NCBI GenBank assembly: GCA_017396365.1
Contig: JAFQMD010000016.1
Span: 25,785 to 89,784 of the forward strand
Direction of reading: 5' to 3'
DNA length: 64,000 bases
From: Clostridia bacterium
GTDB lineage: Bacteria; Bacillota; Clostridia; Christensenellales; Borkfalkiaceae
In this document: in pieces, positions 23,261 through 32,255 of the stretch
How positions within the stretch are numbered: the stretch's first letter is position 1
Layout of the letters: every line of letters starts with the position of its first letter
The notes under the pieces: model-generated
Told to the model about the DNA's origin: nothing
What the model saw: the letters and a program-made list of their open reading frames with translations, nothing else
The model's database searches: none
Translations under genes and position numbers: made by a program

Positions 23261-26200
23261 ATGTACAAAAAAGTTGACGCGTCGCTTAATTTTTTAGGCA
23301 GAGAAAAAGAAGTTATTGATTTTTGGAACGAAAATCACGTTTTTGAAAAGAGCATTGCAAAAAACGAAGGCAATGCGGAATTTACTTTTTACGACGGACC
23401 GCCGACGGCTAACGGCAAACCGCATATAGGACACGTTTTAACTCGTGTTATGAAAGATATTATTCCGAGATATCAAACTATGAAAGGCAAGCACGTTTTG
23501 AGAAAAGCGGGCTGGGATACGCACGGGCTTCCCGTAGAACTTGAAATAGAGAAAAAACTTGGGCTCGACGGCAAGCAAGATATCGAAAAATACGGTATCG
23601 AACCTTTCATAAAAGAGTGTAAGCAGTCTGTTTGGAAATACACTTCCGAGTGGAAAGTTATGAGCGAAAGGCTTGGCTACTGGGTAGATATGGAAAAGCC
23701 GTACGTAACTTACGACGACAACTATATCGAATCCGTTTGGTGGGCGCTTAAAACGATACGCGACAAGGGGCTTTTATACAAAGGTTATAAAATTGTGCCG
23801 TATTGTCCGCGTTGTGGAACGGCTCTTTCTTCTCACGAAGTGGCGCAAGGCTACAAAGACGTAAAAGAGAAGTCTATTTTCGTTAAATTTAAGGTTAAAG
23901 GCAAGGAAAACACTTATTTTCTCGTTTGGACAACTACGCCTTGGACTCTTTCTTCAAACGTTGCTCTTTGTATGCACGCAGACTACGACTACGTAGAAAT
24001 TTCTGCAAACGGCGAAAATTATATTTTAGCCGAAGCGCTTGTTCCGACTCTTTTTGAAGCTTATGAAATTATCTCTCGCAAAAAGGGTAAAGATTACGAG
24101 CGCGTAGAATACGAGCCTATGTATCCGTACGCACTCGGCACGTTCAAGCAAAAGGCTTACTACGTAACCAACGCCGAATACGTTACTTTAACCGACGGTA
24201 CGGGTATCGTACACATTGCGCCTGCGTTTGGTGAAGACGACGCAAACGTCGGTAGAAAATACGACCTTCCTTTCGTGCAAATGGTAAACGAAAGGGGTAG
24301 ATTCGTTGAAGAAGTTACGCCTTATAAAGATATGTTCGTAAAAGATGCGGACAAACTTATCATCAAAGACTTAAAAGAAAACGGCGCGTTGTTTAAAGAA
24401 ACACTTTTCGAGCATAGTTATCCGTTCTGTTGGAGATGTAACACTCCGCTACTTTACTATGCGAGAAGTTCTTGGTTTATAAAGACGACGGCGATAAAAG
24501 ACCAACTTATCGCGTCGAACAAGTCGGTAAACTGGATGCCTGAAACTATCGGAACGGGTAGAATGGGCAATTTCTTAGAAAACGTTATCGACTGGGGCTT
24601 ATCAAGAGAAAGATACTGGGGAACGCCACTTCCTATCTGGGTATGCGACGATTGTGGAGAAATTCACGTAATGGGTTCTAAAGAAGAACTCAAAAAAGAA
24701 TGTGGACTTACGGGCGATATCGAACTTCACCGTCCTTATATCGACACCCCAACTTGCAAGTGTAAAAAGTGCGGTGGGGTAATGAGAAGAGTTAAAGAAG
24801 TTATCGACTGTTGGTTTGACTCGGGTTCAATGCCTTTTGCCCAACATCACTATCCGTTTGAAAATAAAGAACTTTTTGAAAAACAATTCCCAGCCGACTT
24901 TATATCCGAGGCAGTTGACCAAACTCGCGGATGGTTTTACACGCTTTTGACAATTTCGACCCTGCTCTTTGGTAAAGCGCCGTTTAAAAACTGCATAGTT
25001 TTAGGACACGTAAACGACAAAAACGGACTTAAAATGAGTAAGCATATCGGAAACGTAGTCGATCCTTGGACTATACTCGATAAACAAGGGGCAGACGCTG
25101 TAAGATGGTATTTCTATACGGGTAGCGCTCCTTGGCTTCCGTCAAGATTTTCGGCAGAGGCTGTTTCCGAAGGTCAAAGAAAGTTTATGGGAACGCTTTG
25201 GAACACCTACGCGTTCTTCGTACTATACGCGGATATCGACAAGTACGACCCGTCTAAATATTCGCTTGATAAATGCAAGTTATCCCTTATGGATAAGTGG
25301 GCTTTGTCTAAACTCAACACTTTGGTAAAAACCGTTGACGAAGGCTTGGCTGAATATAAAATTTTTGAAACTGCAAGGCTTATTCAAGACTACGTTGACG
25401 AACTTTCAAACTGGTACGTTCGCCGTGGTAGAGAAAGATACTGGGGTAAGGAAATGACCGAAGATAAGATATCGGCGTACACCACCTTATATACCGTTTT
25501 GGTAACTCTTGCAAAAATTAGCGCGCCATACGTTCCGTTTATGGCTGAGAGCATTTATCAAAATCTCGTTCCTAATTTCTATAAAGACGCGCCTATTTCA
25601 GTTCACCTTTGCGACTTCCCCGTATGCGACGAAAAGATGGTTGACAAAGAACTTGAAGAAGGAATGCAAGACGTTTTAGAAATAGTTGCTTTAGGTAGAG
25701 CGGCGAGAAACGGCAGTAACATTAAAAACCGTCAACCGCTTCAAAAACTCTACGTAGCGGCAGATAGAAAGGTTAAACTTACCGAAGGTCTTTACGAAAT
25801 CGCAAGGGACGAACTCAACATTAAAGAGTTTGAAATTCTTGCCGACGCGTCGGCTTTCGTAACTTATAAACTTAAACCGCAACTTAAGATTTTAGGACCA
25901 AAATACGGTTCTAAACTCGGCGCGATAAGGAATTTCCTTGAAAATTGTAATGCAAAAGAAGTCGTTGCTACCGTAAAATCTGGCAAGGCTTACGCCGTTA
26001 ATTTAGACGGAACGGAAGTCGAATTCACCTTAGACGACCTTTTGATTTCAAGCGAGCCTGCCGAAGGTTTCGTTTCTGAAAGTTCGCTTGGTCTTACCGT
26101 CGTTTTAGACGCTCATATCACCGAAGAACTTTTGCTTGAAGGTATGGAAAGAGAACTCGTTTCGCGTATCCAAAATATGAGAAAAGAAGCAGGCTTTGAA

Positions 26201-26383
26201 GTAACGGATAGAATAATTTTGGGCTTTACGGCAGAAGGCGTTGCTCAAAGAGTATTAAGACAAAACGTTGAAGAAATCAAGTCGGACGTTTTAGCCGAAA
26301 GCGTTTTGGAAACTCTCGACGGTTTTACAAAGGAATTTGACATCAACGGCGAAAAGGTTACCCTTTCGGTAAAAAAGGTATAA
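23261..26383 (+). CDS. ileS: Isoleucyl-tRNA synthetase
   Basis: This is a 1040-residue class I synthetase. It has the HIGH box in PPTANGKPHIGHVLTR near residue 52, the editing domain with the TTTPWTL motif, and the KMSKS box as LKMSKHIGN. A zinc-binding Cys region (CDDCGEIH ... CKCKKCGG) is mid-protein, and the anticodon-binding domain follows. The KMSKS lysine pair is kept, but the last Ser is His (KMSKH). The length fits the eukaryote-like IleRS group rather than the 920-residue form. AAAAGGAG precedes the ATG. Controlled by the T-box upstream. Confidence 0.96.
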   Translation: MYKKVDASLNFLGREKEVIDFWNENHVFEKSIAKNEGNAEFTFYDGPPTANGKPHIGHVLTRVMKDIIPRYQTMKGKHVLRKAGWDTHGLPVELEIEKKLGLDGKQDIEKYGIEPFIKECKQSVWKYTSEWKVMSERLGYWVDMEKPYVTYDDNYIESVWWALKTIRDKGLLYKGYKIVPYCPRCGTALSSHEVAQGYKDVKEKSIFVKFKVKGKENTYFLVWTTTPWTLSSNVALCMHADYDYVEISANGENYILAEALVPTLFEAYEIISRKKGKDYERVEYEPMYPYALGTFKQKAYYVTNAEYVTLTDGTGIVHIAPAFGEDDANVGRKYDLPFVQMVNERGRFVEEVTPYKDMFVKDADKLIIKDLKENGALFKETLFEHSYPFCWRCNTPLLYYARSSWFIKTTAIKDQLIASNKSVNWMPETIGTGRMGNFLENVIDWGLSRERYWGTPLPIWVCDDCGEIHVMGSKEELKKECGLTGDIELHRPYIDTPTCKCKKCGGVMRRVKEVIDCWFDSGSMPFAQHHYPFENKELFEKQFPADFISEAVDQTRGWFYTLLTISTLLFGKAPFKNCIVLGHVNDKNGLKMSKHIGNVVDPWTILDKQGADAVRWYFYTGSAPWLPSRFSAEAVSEGQRKFMGTLWNTYAFFVLYADIDKYDPSKYSLDKCKLSLMDKWALSKLNTLVKTVDEGLAEYKIFETARLIQDYVDELSNWYVRRGRERYWGKEMTEDKISAYTTLYTVLVTLAKISAPYVPFMAESIYQNLVPNFYKDAPISVHLCDFPVCDEKMVDKELEEGMQDVLEIVALGRAARNGSNIKNRQPLQKLYVAADRKVKLTEGLYEIARDELNIKEFEILADASAFVTYKLKPQLKILGPKYGSKLGAIRNFLENCNAKEVVATVKSGKAYAVNLDGTEVEFTLDDLLISSEPAEGFVSESSLGLTVVLDAHITEELLLEGMERELVSRIQNMRKEAGFEVTDRIILGFTAEGVAQRVLRQNVEEIKSDVLAESVLETLDGFTKEFDINGEKVTLSVKKV

Positions 26384-26384
26384 T

Positions 26385-27248
26385 ATGAAAATAGCGGAAA
26401 AATGGAAAGATTATTCCATAATAGCAACGGGCGACGGGTATAAGTTAGAGCGCTGGGGCGACGTTACGCTCCTTCGCCCAGACCCGCAGGTAATTTGGCC
26501 CGCTCAAATAGATATGTCGGCGTATAAGTCGTTAAACGCTAAATATACCCGTAGCGAAAGCGGTGGCGGAGAGTGGCAATACCTTAAAAAAATGCCTAAC
26601 GAGTGGACCGTTTCTTACGGCGACCTTAAATTTAAAGTCAAGCCTATGGGTTTTAAGCACACGGGGCTTTTCCCCGAGCAAGCGGCAAACTGGGAAACTA
26701 TGATGGGGCTTATCAAAAACGCAGGGAGACCTATAAACGTGCTTAACCTATTCGCATACACGGGCGGAGCGACGGTTGCGTGTCTATCGGCAGGGGCAAG
26801 CGTTTGCCACGTTGACGCAAGTAAGGGTATGGTAGAGAGAGCAGGCGAGAACGTTCGCCTTTCGGGGCTCGGCGATAAACCCGTAAGATTTATAATAGAC
26901 GATTGTAAAAAGTTCGTTCAAAGAGAAATAAGGCGCGGTAGGCGTTACGACGCGATAATAATGGACCCACCGAGTTACGGGCGCGGCCCAAACGGCGAAA
27001 TGTGGAAAATAGAGAGCGAACTCTATCCACTCGTCGAACTTTGCAGTCAGGTTTTATCAGATAATCCGCTTTTCTTTTTGATAAACAGTTACACGACGGG
27101 GTTACAACCTATGGTGCTTGAAAATATTTTAACGCTTGCAGTAAAGAGTAAGTTCGGCGGAAGAATTGAGGCCTACGAAGTTGGGCTTCCCACCGAAGAA
27201 GGAATAAACTTGCCGTGCGGAGCAGGAGGTATATTTATAAATGACTGA
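26385..27248 (+). CDS. Class I SAM-dependent rRNA methyltransferase (RlmI-like)
   Basis: This is a 287-residue Rossmann methyltransferase. Motif I is NVLNLFAYTGGATVACLSAG, the acidic ribose-binding step is VCHVDASKGMVE, and the catalytic-type motif is DAIIMDPPSYGRGP. Such proteins modify cytosine in 23S rRNA (RlmI/RlmK group), though the PUA domain of RlmI is absent. It starts two bases after ileS and overlaps the next gene by eight bases, so ileS, this gene and the pseudouridine synthase are co-expressed. Confidence 0.8.
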   Translation: MKIAEKWKDYSIIATGDGYKLERWGDVTLLRPDPQVIWPAQIDMSAYKSLNAKYTRSESGGGEWQYLKKMPNEWTVSYGDLKFKVKPMGFKHTGLFPEQAANWETMMGLIKNAGRPINVLNLFAYTGGATVACLSAGASVCHVDASKGMVERAGENVRLSGLGDKPVRFIIDDCKKFVQREIRRGRRYDAIIMDPPSYGRGPNGEMWKIESELYPLVELCSQVLSDNPLFFLINSYTTGLQPMVLENILTLAVKSKFGGRIEAYEVGLPTEEGINLPCGAGGIFIND

Positions 27249-27966
27249 ACAAATGAAAGTTGAAGACCTTATCATTTTACATGAAGACAATCACGTTATC
27301 GTGGTTTTGAAACCCCAAAACGTACCTTCTTGTGAAGACGAGTCAAAGGATAAAGATTTACTCACCGTAATAAAAGAGTATATAAAAATCAAAAACAACA
27401 AGCCCGGTAACGTTTACGTAGGGCTCGTTCATAGACTTGATAGACCGACGGGTGGCGTAATGGTTTACGCAAAATCTTCAAAGGCGGCGGCAAGGCTTTC
27501 CGAACAAATGAAAACGGGCGACTTTGAAAAGAAATACTATACCGTTTTGGTTGGTAGCCCAAGGGAGAGTAAGGCAACTCTTACTAACTATATGAAGAAA
27601 AACCCGATAAACAATATGGTTTACGTTTGTCCGCAAACGGTCGAGGGCGCAAAGTTTGCCGAACTCGAATATAAAGTAATTGAAGAAAAGAACGGACTTT
27701 CGTTTACCGAAGTTACTTTGCATACGGGTAGAAGTCATCAAATACGCGTGCAAATGGCAAATATCGGAACTCCCGTTTACGGAGATATGCGTTACGGAGG
27801 CGAAAATGCTAAAAAGGGTAGGCTTGCGCTTTGGGCTACTTCGCTTACTTTTACTCACCCCGTTTCAAAAGAAAGGCTTTGCTTTAAGGTAGAACCGCCA
27901 AAAGATTTAGCGCCTTGGAAAATTTTTGATACTTCAAAGGCAGTAAATATTACGTACAAAGGATAA
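27241..27966 (+). CDS. RluA family pseudouridine synthase
   Basis: This is a 241-residue enzyme. The catalytic Asp lies in GLVHRLDRPTGGVMVYAKS, followed by FEKKYYTVLVG, TLHTGRSHQIRVQMA and GTPVYGDMRYGG, the RluA-type blocks. There is no S4 domain, so the target (23S rRNA or tRNA) cannot be named. It overlaps the methyltransferase gene and is followed after six bases by the channel gene. Confidence 0.92.
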   Translation: MTEQMKVEDLIILHEDNHVIVVLKPQNVPSCEDESKDKDLLTVIKEYIKIKNNKPGNVYVGLVHRLDRPTGGVMVYAKSSKAAARLSEQMKTGDFEKKYYTVLVGSPRESKATLTNYMKKNPINNMVYVCPQTVEGAKFAELEYKVIEEKNGLSFTEVTLHTGRSHQIRVQMANIGTPVYGDMRYGGENAKKGRLALWATSLTFTHPVSKERLCFKVEPPKDLAPWKIFDTSKAVNITYKG

Positions 27967-27972
27967 AATTTT

Positions 27973-28737
27973 ATGTTAAAACCAAACCAAATAGCCGAAA
28001 CCTATCTATCGGTAGGCGAGGCAAAAGTAAAACAATCGGTAATAAAAACGTTTTTACTTGCTATAATGGCAGGTGCGTTTATAGCGTTTGCAGGCGTTGG
28101 CGCAACTTTTGGAAACGTTTACGCAAACAAGGTCGTAGGCGCAGCCATTTTCCCAGGTGGACTTGCAATGGTAATTTTAGCAGGTAGCGAACTTTTTACG
28201 GGCAACTGCCTACTTATAATGCCACTTTTACAAGGAAGAATAAAAGGAACTGACCTTGTTAAAAATTTAGTAATCGTTTATCTTGGAAATTTAGTAGGCG
28301 CAGTTTTGGTGTCGGCGATAACCGTGTTTAGCGGAGCGTTTGACGGTGTTAGTCAAACGGTAATAGCAACGGCAACCGCAAAGGCTAACTTGCAATTTTT
28401 CCCAGCGTTTTTAAAAGGCGTTGCTTGTAACGTTCTCGTATGTTTGGCAGTTTGGATGGGCTTTTCAGCAGAAACGGCAGGCGGAAAAATACTTGCTATT
28501 TTCTTCCCTATTTTAATTTTCGTAGTAGCAGGTTTTGAACACTCGGTAGCAAATATGTTCTATCTTCCAGCAGGCTTTTTCTCGGTATTAAAGTCGGGAA
28601 CTGACGCAAACACTTTAACAGTAGGTGGCGCGCTTATAAACAATCTTTTACCAGTAACGCTCGGCAATATCGTCGGCGGTATGGCGATAGGAATAGTGTA
28701 CAAATTCGTATATCTTCCTAAGAAAAATCAAGACTAA
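27973..28737 (+). CDS. Formate/nitrite channel, FNT family
   Basis: This is a 254-residue six-helix channel. FNT blocks are AGAFIAFAGVGATFGN, the LAGSELFTGNCLLI loop that forms the slit, GNLVGAVLVS, CNVLVCLAVWM and GFEHSVANMFYLPAG with the central His. It moves formate, nitrite or a similar small monovalent anion. Formate export would suit a fermenter. Last gene of the ileS operon, closed by a perfect terminator. Confidence 0.93.
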   Translation: MLKPNQIAETYLSVGEAKVKQSVIKTFLLAIMAGAFIAFAGVGATFGNVYANKVVGAAIFPGGLAMVILAGSELFTGNCLLIMPLLQGRIKGTDLVKNLVIVYLGNLVGAVLVSAITVFSGAFDGVSQTVIATATAKANLQFFPAFLKGVACNVLVCLAVWMGFSAETAGGKILAIFFPILIFVVAGFEHSVANMFYLPAGFFSVLKSGTDANTLTVGGALINNLLPVTLGNIVGGMAIGIVYKFVYLPKKNQD

Positions 28738-28746
28738 AAAAATGCA

Positions 28747-28789
28747 AAAAGTCCCTTATAGGTCGATTATCGACCTATAAGGGACTTTT
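28747..28789 (+). terminator. Perfect 20-bp palindromic terminator
   Basis: Arms 28747-28766 and 28770-28789 pair without mismatch around TTA and end in TTTT. The arm contains the word TATAGGTCGATTA that recurs elsewhere in intergenic DNA. Confidence 0.85.
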
Positions 28790-28802
28790 ATTTTGATTAA
28801 AA

Positions 28803-29045
28803 TCAATCTATTTCTAAAAGTTCAGAACGGAAAACTTCGTCGTCAAGAAATTCCATATACGTCATATCAAAACCCCTTGCCAACTTAAATATCGTCGTTA
28901 GCGTTACAGTTTTGTTTTGCCCATTTAAAATTCTATCAAGCGCTCCGTGTAAAATTCCAGATTTGCGTTCAAGTCTATAGTTTGTCATTTTCTTTTCTTT
29001 TAATAATTTCAATATGCGTTTTGCGACTGCGTCGTTTAAAGTCAT
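28803..29045 (-). CDS. XRE-family helix-turn-helix regulator
   Basis: This is an 80-residue protein: ILKLLKEKKMTNYRLERKSGI, then LHGALDRILNGQNKTVTLTTIFKLARGFDMT, typical of Cro/CI-type domains, with an acidic C-terminal tail. It is divergent from the SLOG-like gene, and the 129-base gap holds that gene's promoter. TAGGGG precedes the ATG. The target is unknown; regulation of the divergent gene is plausible. Confidence 0.8.
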   Translation of the reverse strand: MTLNDAVAKRILKLLKEKKMTNYRLERKSGILHGALDRILNGQNKTVTLTTIFKLARGFDMTYMEFLDDEVFRSELLEID

Positions 29046-29139
29046 GTTTATACCCCTAATTAGTTATTAGATTAAGTATATACAATCACGCGATTAAAAA
29101 TACACATTTAAAAATGCGTCATTAAAAATGCGTAAACGC

Positions 29140-29168
29140 TTGACAAAAAGAATTTAAACGTAGATAAT
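29140..29168 (+). promoter_or_regulatory. Promoter giving a leaderless transcript
   Basis: TTGACA (29140-29145), 17 bp, GATAAT (29163-29168). ATG begins six bases later at 29175, so the transcript should start at or beside the start codon. Confidence 0.65.
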
Positions 29169-29174
29169 AAAACT

Positions 29175-29615
29175 ATGATAATTAGTTTTTTTGGACACGC
29201 TAATTTTAGTTGTGATGAACAGTTTTTTATTCAAACAGTGCAAACGTTGCAAGAGATAATAGGCGACAGCGAAGTAGAGTTTTTTGTAGGTAGTTATGGC
29301 AACTTTGATTCTTTTGGTTTAAAGTGCGCAAAAGAGATAAAATTGCAAAGAGCCGACGTAAAAATTACAAGGGTTACGCCATATCTTAATAAGGAATACG
29401 CAAAAGATAAACTAATTGACGGAAATTTATATCCTGAAATAGAGCACGTTCCACCAAAGTTTGCCATTATAAAGCGTAACGAGTGGGTTATAGACAAGTC
29501 GGATATAGTAATTTTCTATATGAAATTTTCTACGAAAAAAACCTACGATTTTTATTTGTACGCAAAGAGAAAAAATAAGCGAATAATCAATCTTGCAGAC
29601 TCACCGAAGTTATAA
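29175..29615 (+). CDS. SLOG-like Rossmann-fold protein
   Basis: This is a 146-residue protein. FFGHANF at the N-terminus, then VEFFVGSYGNFDSFGLKCA, resembles the nucleotide-binding part of SLOG/DUF1273 (YpsA-like) proteins; IVIFYMKFSTKKTYDFYLYA and RIINLAD close the fold. There is no ribosome binding site, and the -10 box is six bases from ATG, so it is probably leaderless. The last 29 bases overlap the convergent murG. SLOG proteins bind nucleotide-derived ligands in some stress systems; the exact role is unknown. Confidence 0.6.
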   Translation: MIISFFGHANFSCDEQFFIQTVQTLQEIIGDSEVEFFVGSYGNFDSFGLKCAKEIKLQRADVKITRVTPYLNKEYAKDKLIDGNLYPEIEHVPPKFAIIKRNEWVIDKSDIVIFYMKFSTKKTYDFYLYAKRKNKRIINLADSPKL

Positions 29616-30645
29616 GTTTTGCAATTTTTTCATTAGGCAATTTTGAAAAATGTTTGGCGCAATTATGGGTTAAACTCTTCGCGTTAGTTTCAAGTTTTAC
29701 TATTGCGCTGTAAAAAGTTTTTTCGGTCATATCTTCTTCATATAAAACTTCAATAAGTTTTCGCTTTTTAAAATATTCGGCGTTTTCTATTTGGTCTCCC
29801 CTTGAATTTCCCTTTGGTAAAGGAATTGCAAGGGTAGGCTTTTTTAATGCCGTGAGTTCAAAAAGCGAGTTTGCTCCTGCCCTTGAAACTATTAAATCGC
29901 TAAGGAAAAAGAGTTCGCCGATACTATCCGAAAACTGCATTTTTAAATACCCTTTTTCGCGAGAGTTTTCGCCTTTCCCCCTGCCGCATAAATGTATCAC
30001 GTCATAGCGGTTAATCAACTTATAAAGGCACTTTTCCACCATTTTATTTATTGAAAGGCTACCTAAACTACCGCCGAAAACGAGTAAAATTTTCTTTCTG
30101 CCCGAAAGTCCGTATTTTTTAAGTAGGGCGTTTTTGTCGTACGAAAAGAAGAGTTTTTCGTTTATGGGGCTACCCGTAAAAACGGTTTTCGTATCGCTAA
30201 CTTTAGTGCAGTCGAAAGACGTTAAAAACAGGTCGGAATATTTTGCGCCGATTTTGTTTGCAAGCCCTACCGTCATATCCGACTCGTGCGAAATTACGGG
30301 CACTTTGAGTTTTTTACCGGCGATAACCGTTGGCAGAGAAACGTAGCCACCCTTAGAAAAAATTGCCGACGGTTTTAAGTCTTTTATAATCTTTTTAGCG
30401 TCTTGTATTCCTTTGACAAGTTTTATAGGAATAAGCAAGTTTTTTGGGGTAAACTTTCTTTCAAGTTTTACCGTAGTTATGGGGTAATAAGGCAAATTTT
30501 CTCTTTTTGCAAGGCTTTTTTCTACGCCGTCGTAACTGCCGACGTAAACTATTTTGTCAAAACGTTTTTTCAAGAAAGGGAGTAGGGCAAGGTTAGGAGT
30601 TACGTGTCCAGCCGTGCCACCGCCCGTTAAAATTAAAGTTCTCAT
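29587..30645 (-). CDS. murG: UDP-GlcNAc lipid II synthase MurG
   Basis: This is a 352-residue glycosyltransferase. GGGTAGHVTPNLALLPFL opens the protein, followed by FSKGGYVSLPTVIAG, HESDMTVGLANK, FGGSLGSLSINK and the GT28 C-terminal signature SDLIVSRAGANSLFELTALKKP. It adds GlcNAc to lipid I at the inner membrane face. The start at 30645 (MRTLILTGGG) is preferred over the longer ORF. A possible TTGTTA / CATACT promoter ends seven bases before this ATG, so the mRNA may be very short-leadered. It is alone, not in a mur cluster. Confidence 0.88.
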   Translation of the reverse strand: MRTLILTGGGTAGHVTPNLALLPFLKKRFDKIVYVGSYDGVEKSLAKRENLPYYPITTVKLERKFTPKNLLIPIKLVKGIQDAKKIIKDLKPSAIFSKGGYVSLPTVIAGKKLKVPVISHESDMTVGLANKIGAKYSDLFLTSFDCTKVSDTKTVFTGSPINEKLFFSYDKNALLKKYGLSGRKKILLVFGGSLGSLSINKMVEKCLYKLINRYDVIHLCGRGKGENSREKGYLKMQFSDSIGELFFLSDLIVSRAGANSLFELTALKKPTLAIPLPKGNSRGDQIENAEYFKKRKLIEVLYEEDMTEKTFYSAIVKLETNAKSLTHNCAKHFSKLPNEKIAKLITSVSLQD

Positions 30646-30699
30646 ATTCCATAGTATGTTAAAAAACCGATAAATTAACAAAAAATATTGCTTAAGGGG

Positions 30700-30728
30700 T
30701 TGAAAAATAGTCAAAAGTAGGTTAAAAT
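30700..30728 (+). promoter_or_regulatory. glpK promoter
   Basis: TTGAAA (30700-30705), 17 bp, TAAAAT (30723-30728), 63 bases before glpK. Confidence 0.6.
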
Positions 30729-30746
30729 TGAAATGAATATATAATT

Positions 30747-30764
30747 AAAGCATTTAAATGCTTT
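30747..30764 (+). promoter_or_regulatory. 18-bp palindrome in the glpK leader, possible operator
   Basis: AAAGCATTTAAATGCTTT is a perfect palindrome about 19 bases after the -10 box, well placed for a repressor. The protein that binds it is not identifiable here. Confidence 0.5.
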
Positions 30765-30791
30765 AAACCTATCAGTTAAAAGGGAGAAAAT

Positions 30792-32255
30792 ATGAGTTAT
30801 ATTGTAGCAATCGACGAGGGAACGACCAGTACGAGAGCCGTTTTGTACGACCTTGAAAAGAAACAAATCGTAAGGCAAAAGTCTTCGCCGATAAAACAAG
30901 TTTATCCTAAACCGTCTTTCGTGGAAGAAAACGCAAGCGAAATTTACGCCGAAACACTTTCTTCGCTCGTTGAAATTTTAGAGAGCGCTGACGATATAAG
31001 ACAAGTTCTCGGCATAGGTATTACCAACCAAAGAGAAACCGTTGTCGCTTGGGATAGGGCGACTGGTAAACCGCTCTATAACGCAATCGTTTGGCAATGC
31101 AGAAGAACTGCCGATTTTATGAGCAGGCTTGAAAAAACTCACGGCGAGATTATTCGTCAAAAAACGGGGCTTGTTATGGACGCGTATTTTTCGGCGAGTA
31201 AAATAAAATGGCTTATAGATAACGTTCCGCAAATTAGCCAAAAACTCAAAAACGGCGAAGTTTGTTTTGGCACGGTTGACAGTTATTTAGTGTATAAATT
31301 AACGGGTGGAAAGGCTTTCGTTACCGACGTTACCAACGCGTCGAGAACTATGCTTTTCAACTTAAAAACGCTATCGTACGATAAAGAACTTTTAGACCTT
31401 TTTGGGATTCCCGAAAACTCTTTGCCGAAAGTCGTCGCAAGCGACGAAAGGGTGGGCGAATTTGAATACTCGGGCGTAAAAATTCCCATTTGCGGTATAG
31501 CAGGCGACCAACAGTCGGCGCTTATCGGGCAAGGATGTTTTGAAGTCGGAACTAGTAAAGTTACCTACGGAACGGGACTTTTTATGTTATATAATCTTGG
31601 CAAAAATCCTACTATTTCAAAAAACGGTTTGGTAACTACCGTCGCCTACACGATAGGTGGCGAAACGGCTTACGCCTTTGAAGGTAGCGTGTTTAACGCA
31701 GGTAGCACTATTCAATGGCTTAGAGATAATTTGGGCTTTTTCAAGTCGTCGAAAGATAGCGAAAAACTTGCAAAATCGGTTGAAGATAACGGTGGGGTGT
31801 ATTTAGTCCCCGCATTTACAGGTCTTGGCGCGCCTATTTGGGATAGTAACGCAAGGGGGGTTATTTGCGGACTTACGCGTGGCGCAACAAAAGCGCATAT
31901 AACTAGGGCTGGGCTTGAAGCAATGGCGTATTCAACCAAAGATTTGGCAGTCGTAATGGAAGAAGAAAGCGGACAAAAAATGCAAGAACTCCGCTCGGAC
32001 GGGGGAGCGTCTGCAAACGACTTTTTGATGGGTTTTCAAGCCGAAATTTTGGGAATTGCCGTCAACCGACCAACCGAAAAAGAAAGCACGGCGCTCGGCG
32101 CGGTGTATCTTTGCGCGATAGGGCTTGGGCTTATTAAAAAGGACGAAGTTTCTTCGTATAGGCAAACTGAAAAAATATTTACGCCAAGTGGCGACGAAAA
32201 ATATCAAAAATATTATAAAGAGTGGCAAAAAGCACTAAAAAGGAGCGTTTTATGA
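30792..32255 (+). CDS. glpK: Glycerol kinase
   Basis: This is a 487-residue FGGY kinase. DEGTTSTRAVLYD is the N-terminal phosphate loop. GITNQRETVVAWD, IVWQCRRTADF, GIAGDQQSALIGQGCF and SDGGASANDFLMGFQA are typical, and the FGGY-like C-terminal block has ALGAVYLCAIGLG. It makes glycerol-3-phosphate. AAAGGGAG precedes the ATG. The stop overlaps the start of the lipase-like gene (ATGA), suggesting joint use of acylglycerols. Confidence 0.96.
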   Translation: MSYIVAIDEGTTSTRAVLYDLEKKQIVRQKSSPIKQVYPKPSFVEENASEIYAETLSSLVEILESADDIRQVLGIGITNQRETVVAWDRATGKPLYNAIVWQCRRTADFMSRLEKTHGEIIRQKTGLVMDAYFSASKIKWLIDNVPQISQKLKNGEVCFGTVDSYLVYKLTGGKAFVTDVTNASRTMLFNLKTLSYDKELLDLFGIPENSLPKVVASDERVGEFEYSGVKIPICGIAGDQQSALIGQGCFEVGTSKVTYGTGLFMLYNLGKNPTISKNGLVTTVAYTIGGETAYAFEGSVFNAGSTIQWLRDNLGFFKSSKDSEKLAKSVEDNGGVYLVPAFTGLGAPIWDSNARGVICGLTRGATKAHITRAGLEAMAYSTKDLAVVMEEESGQKMQELRSDGGASANDFLMGFQAEILGIAVNRPTEKESTALGAVYLCAIGLGLIKKDEVSSYRQTEKIFTPSGDEKYQKYYKEWQKALKRSVL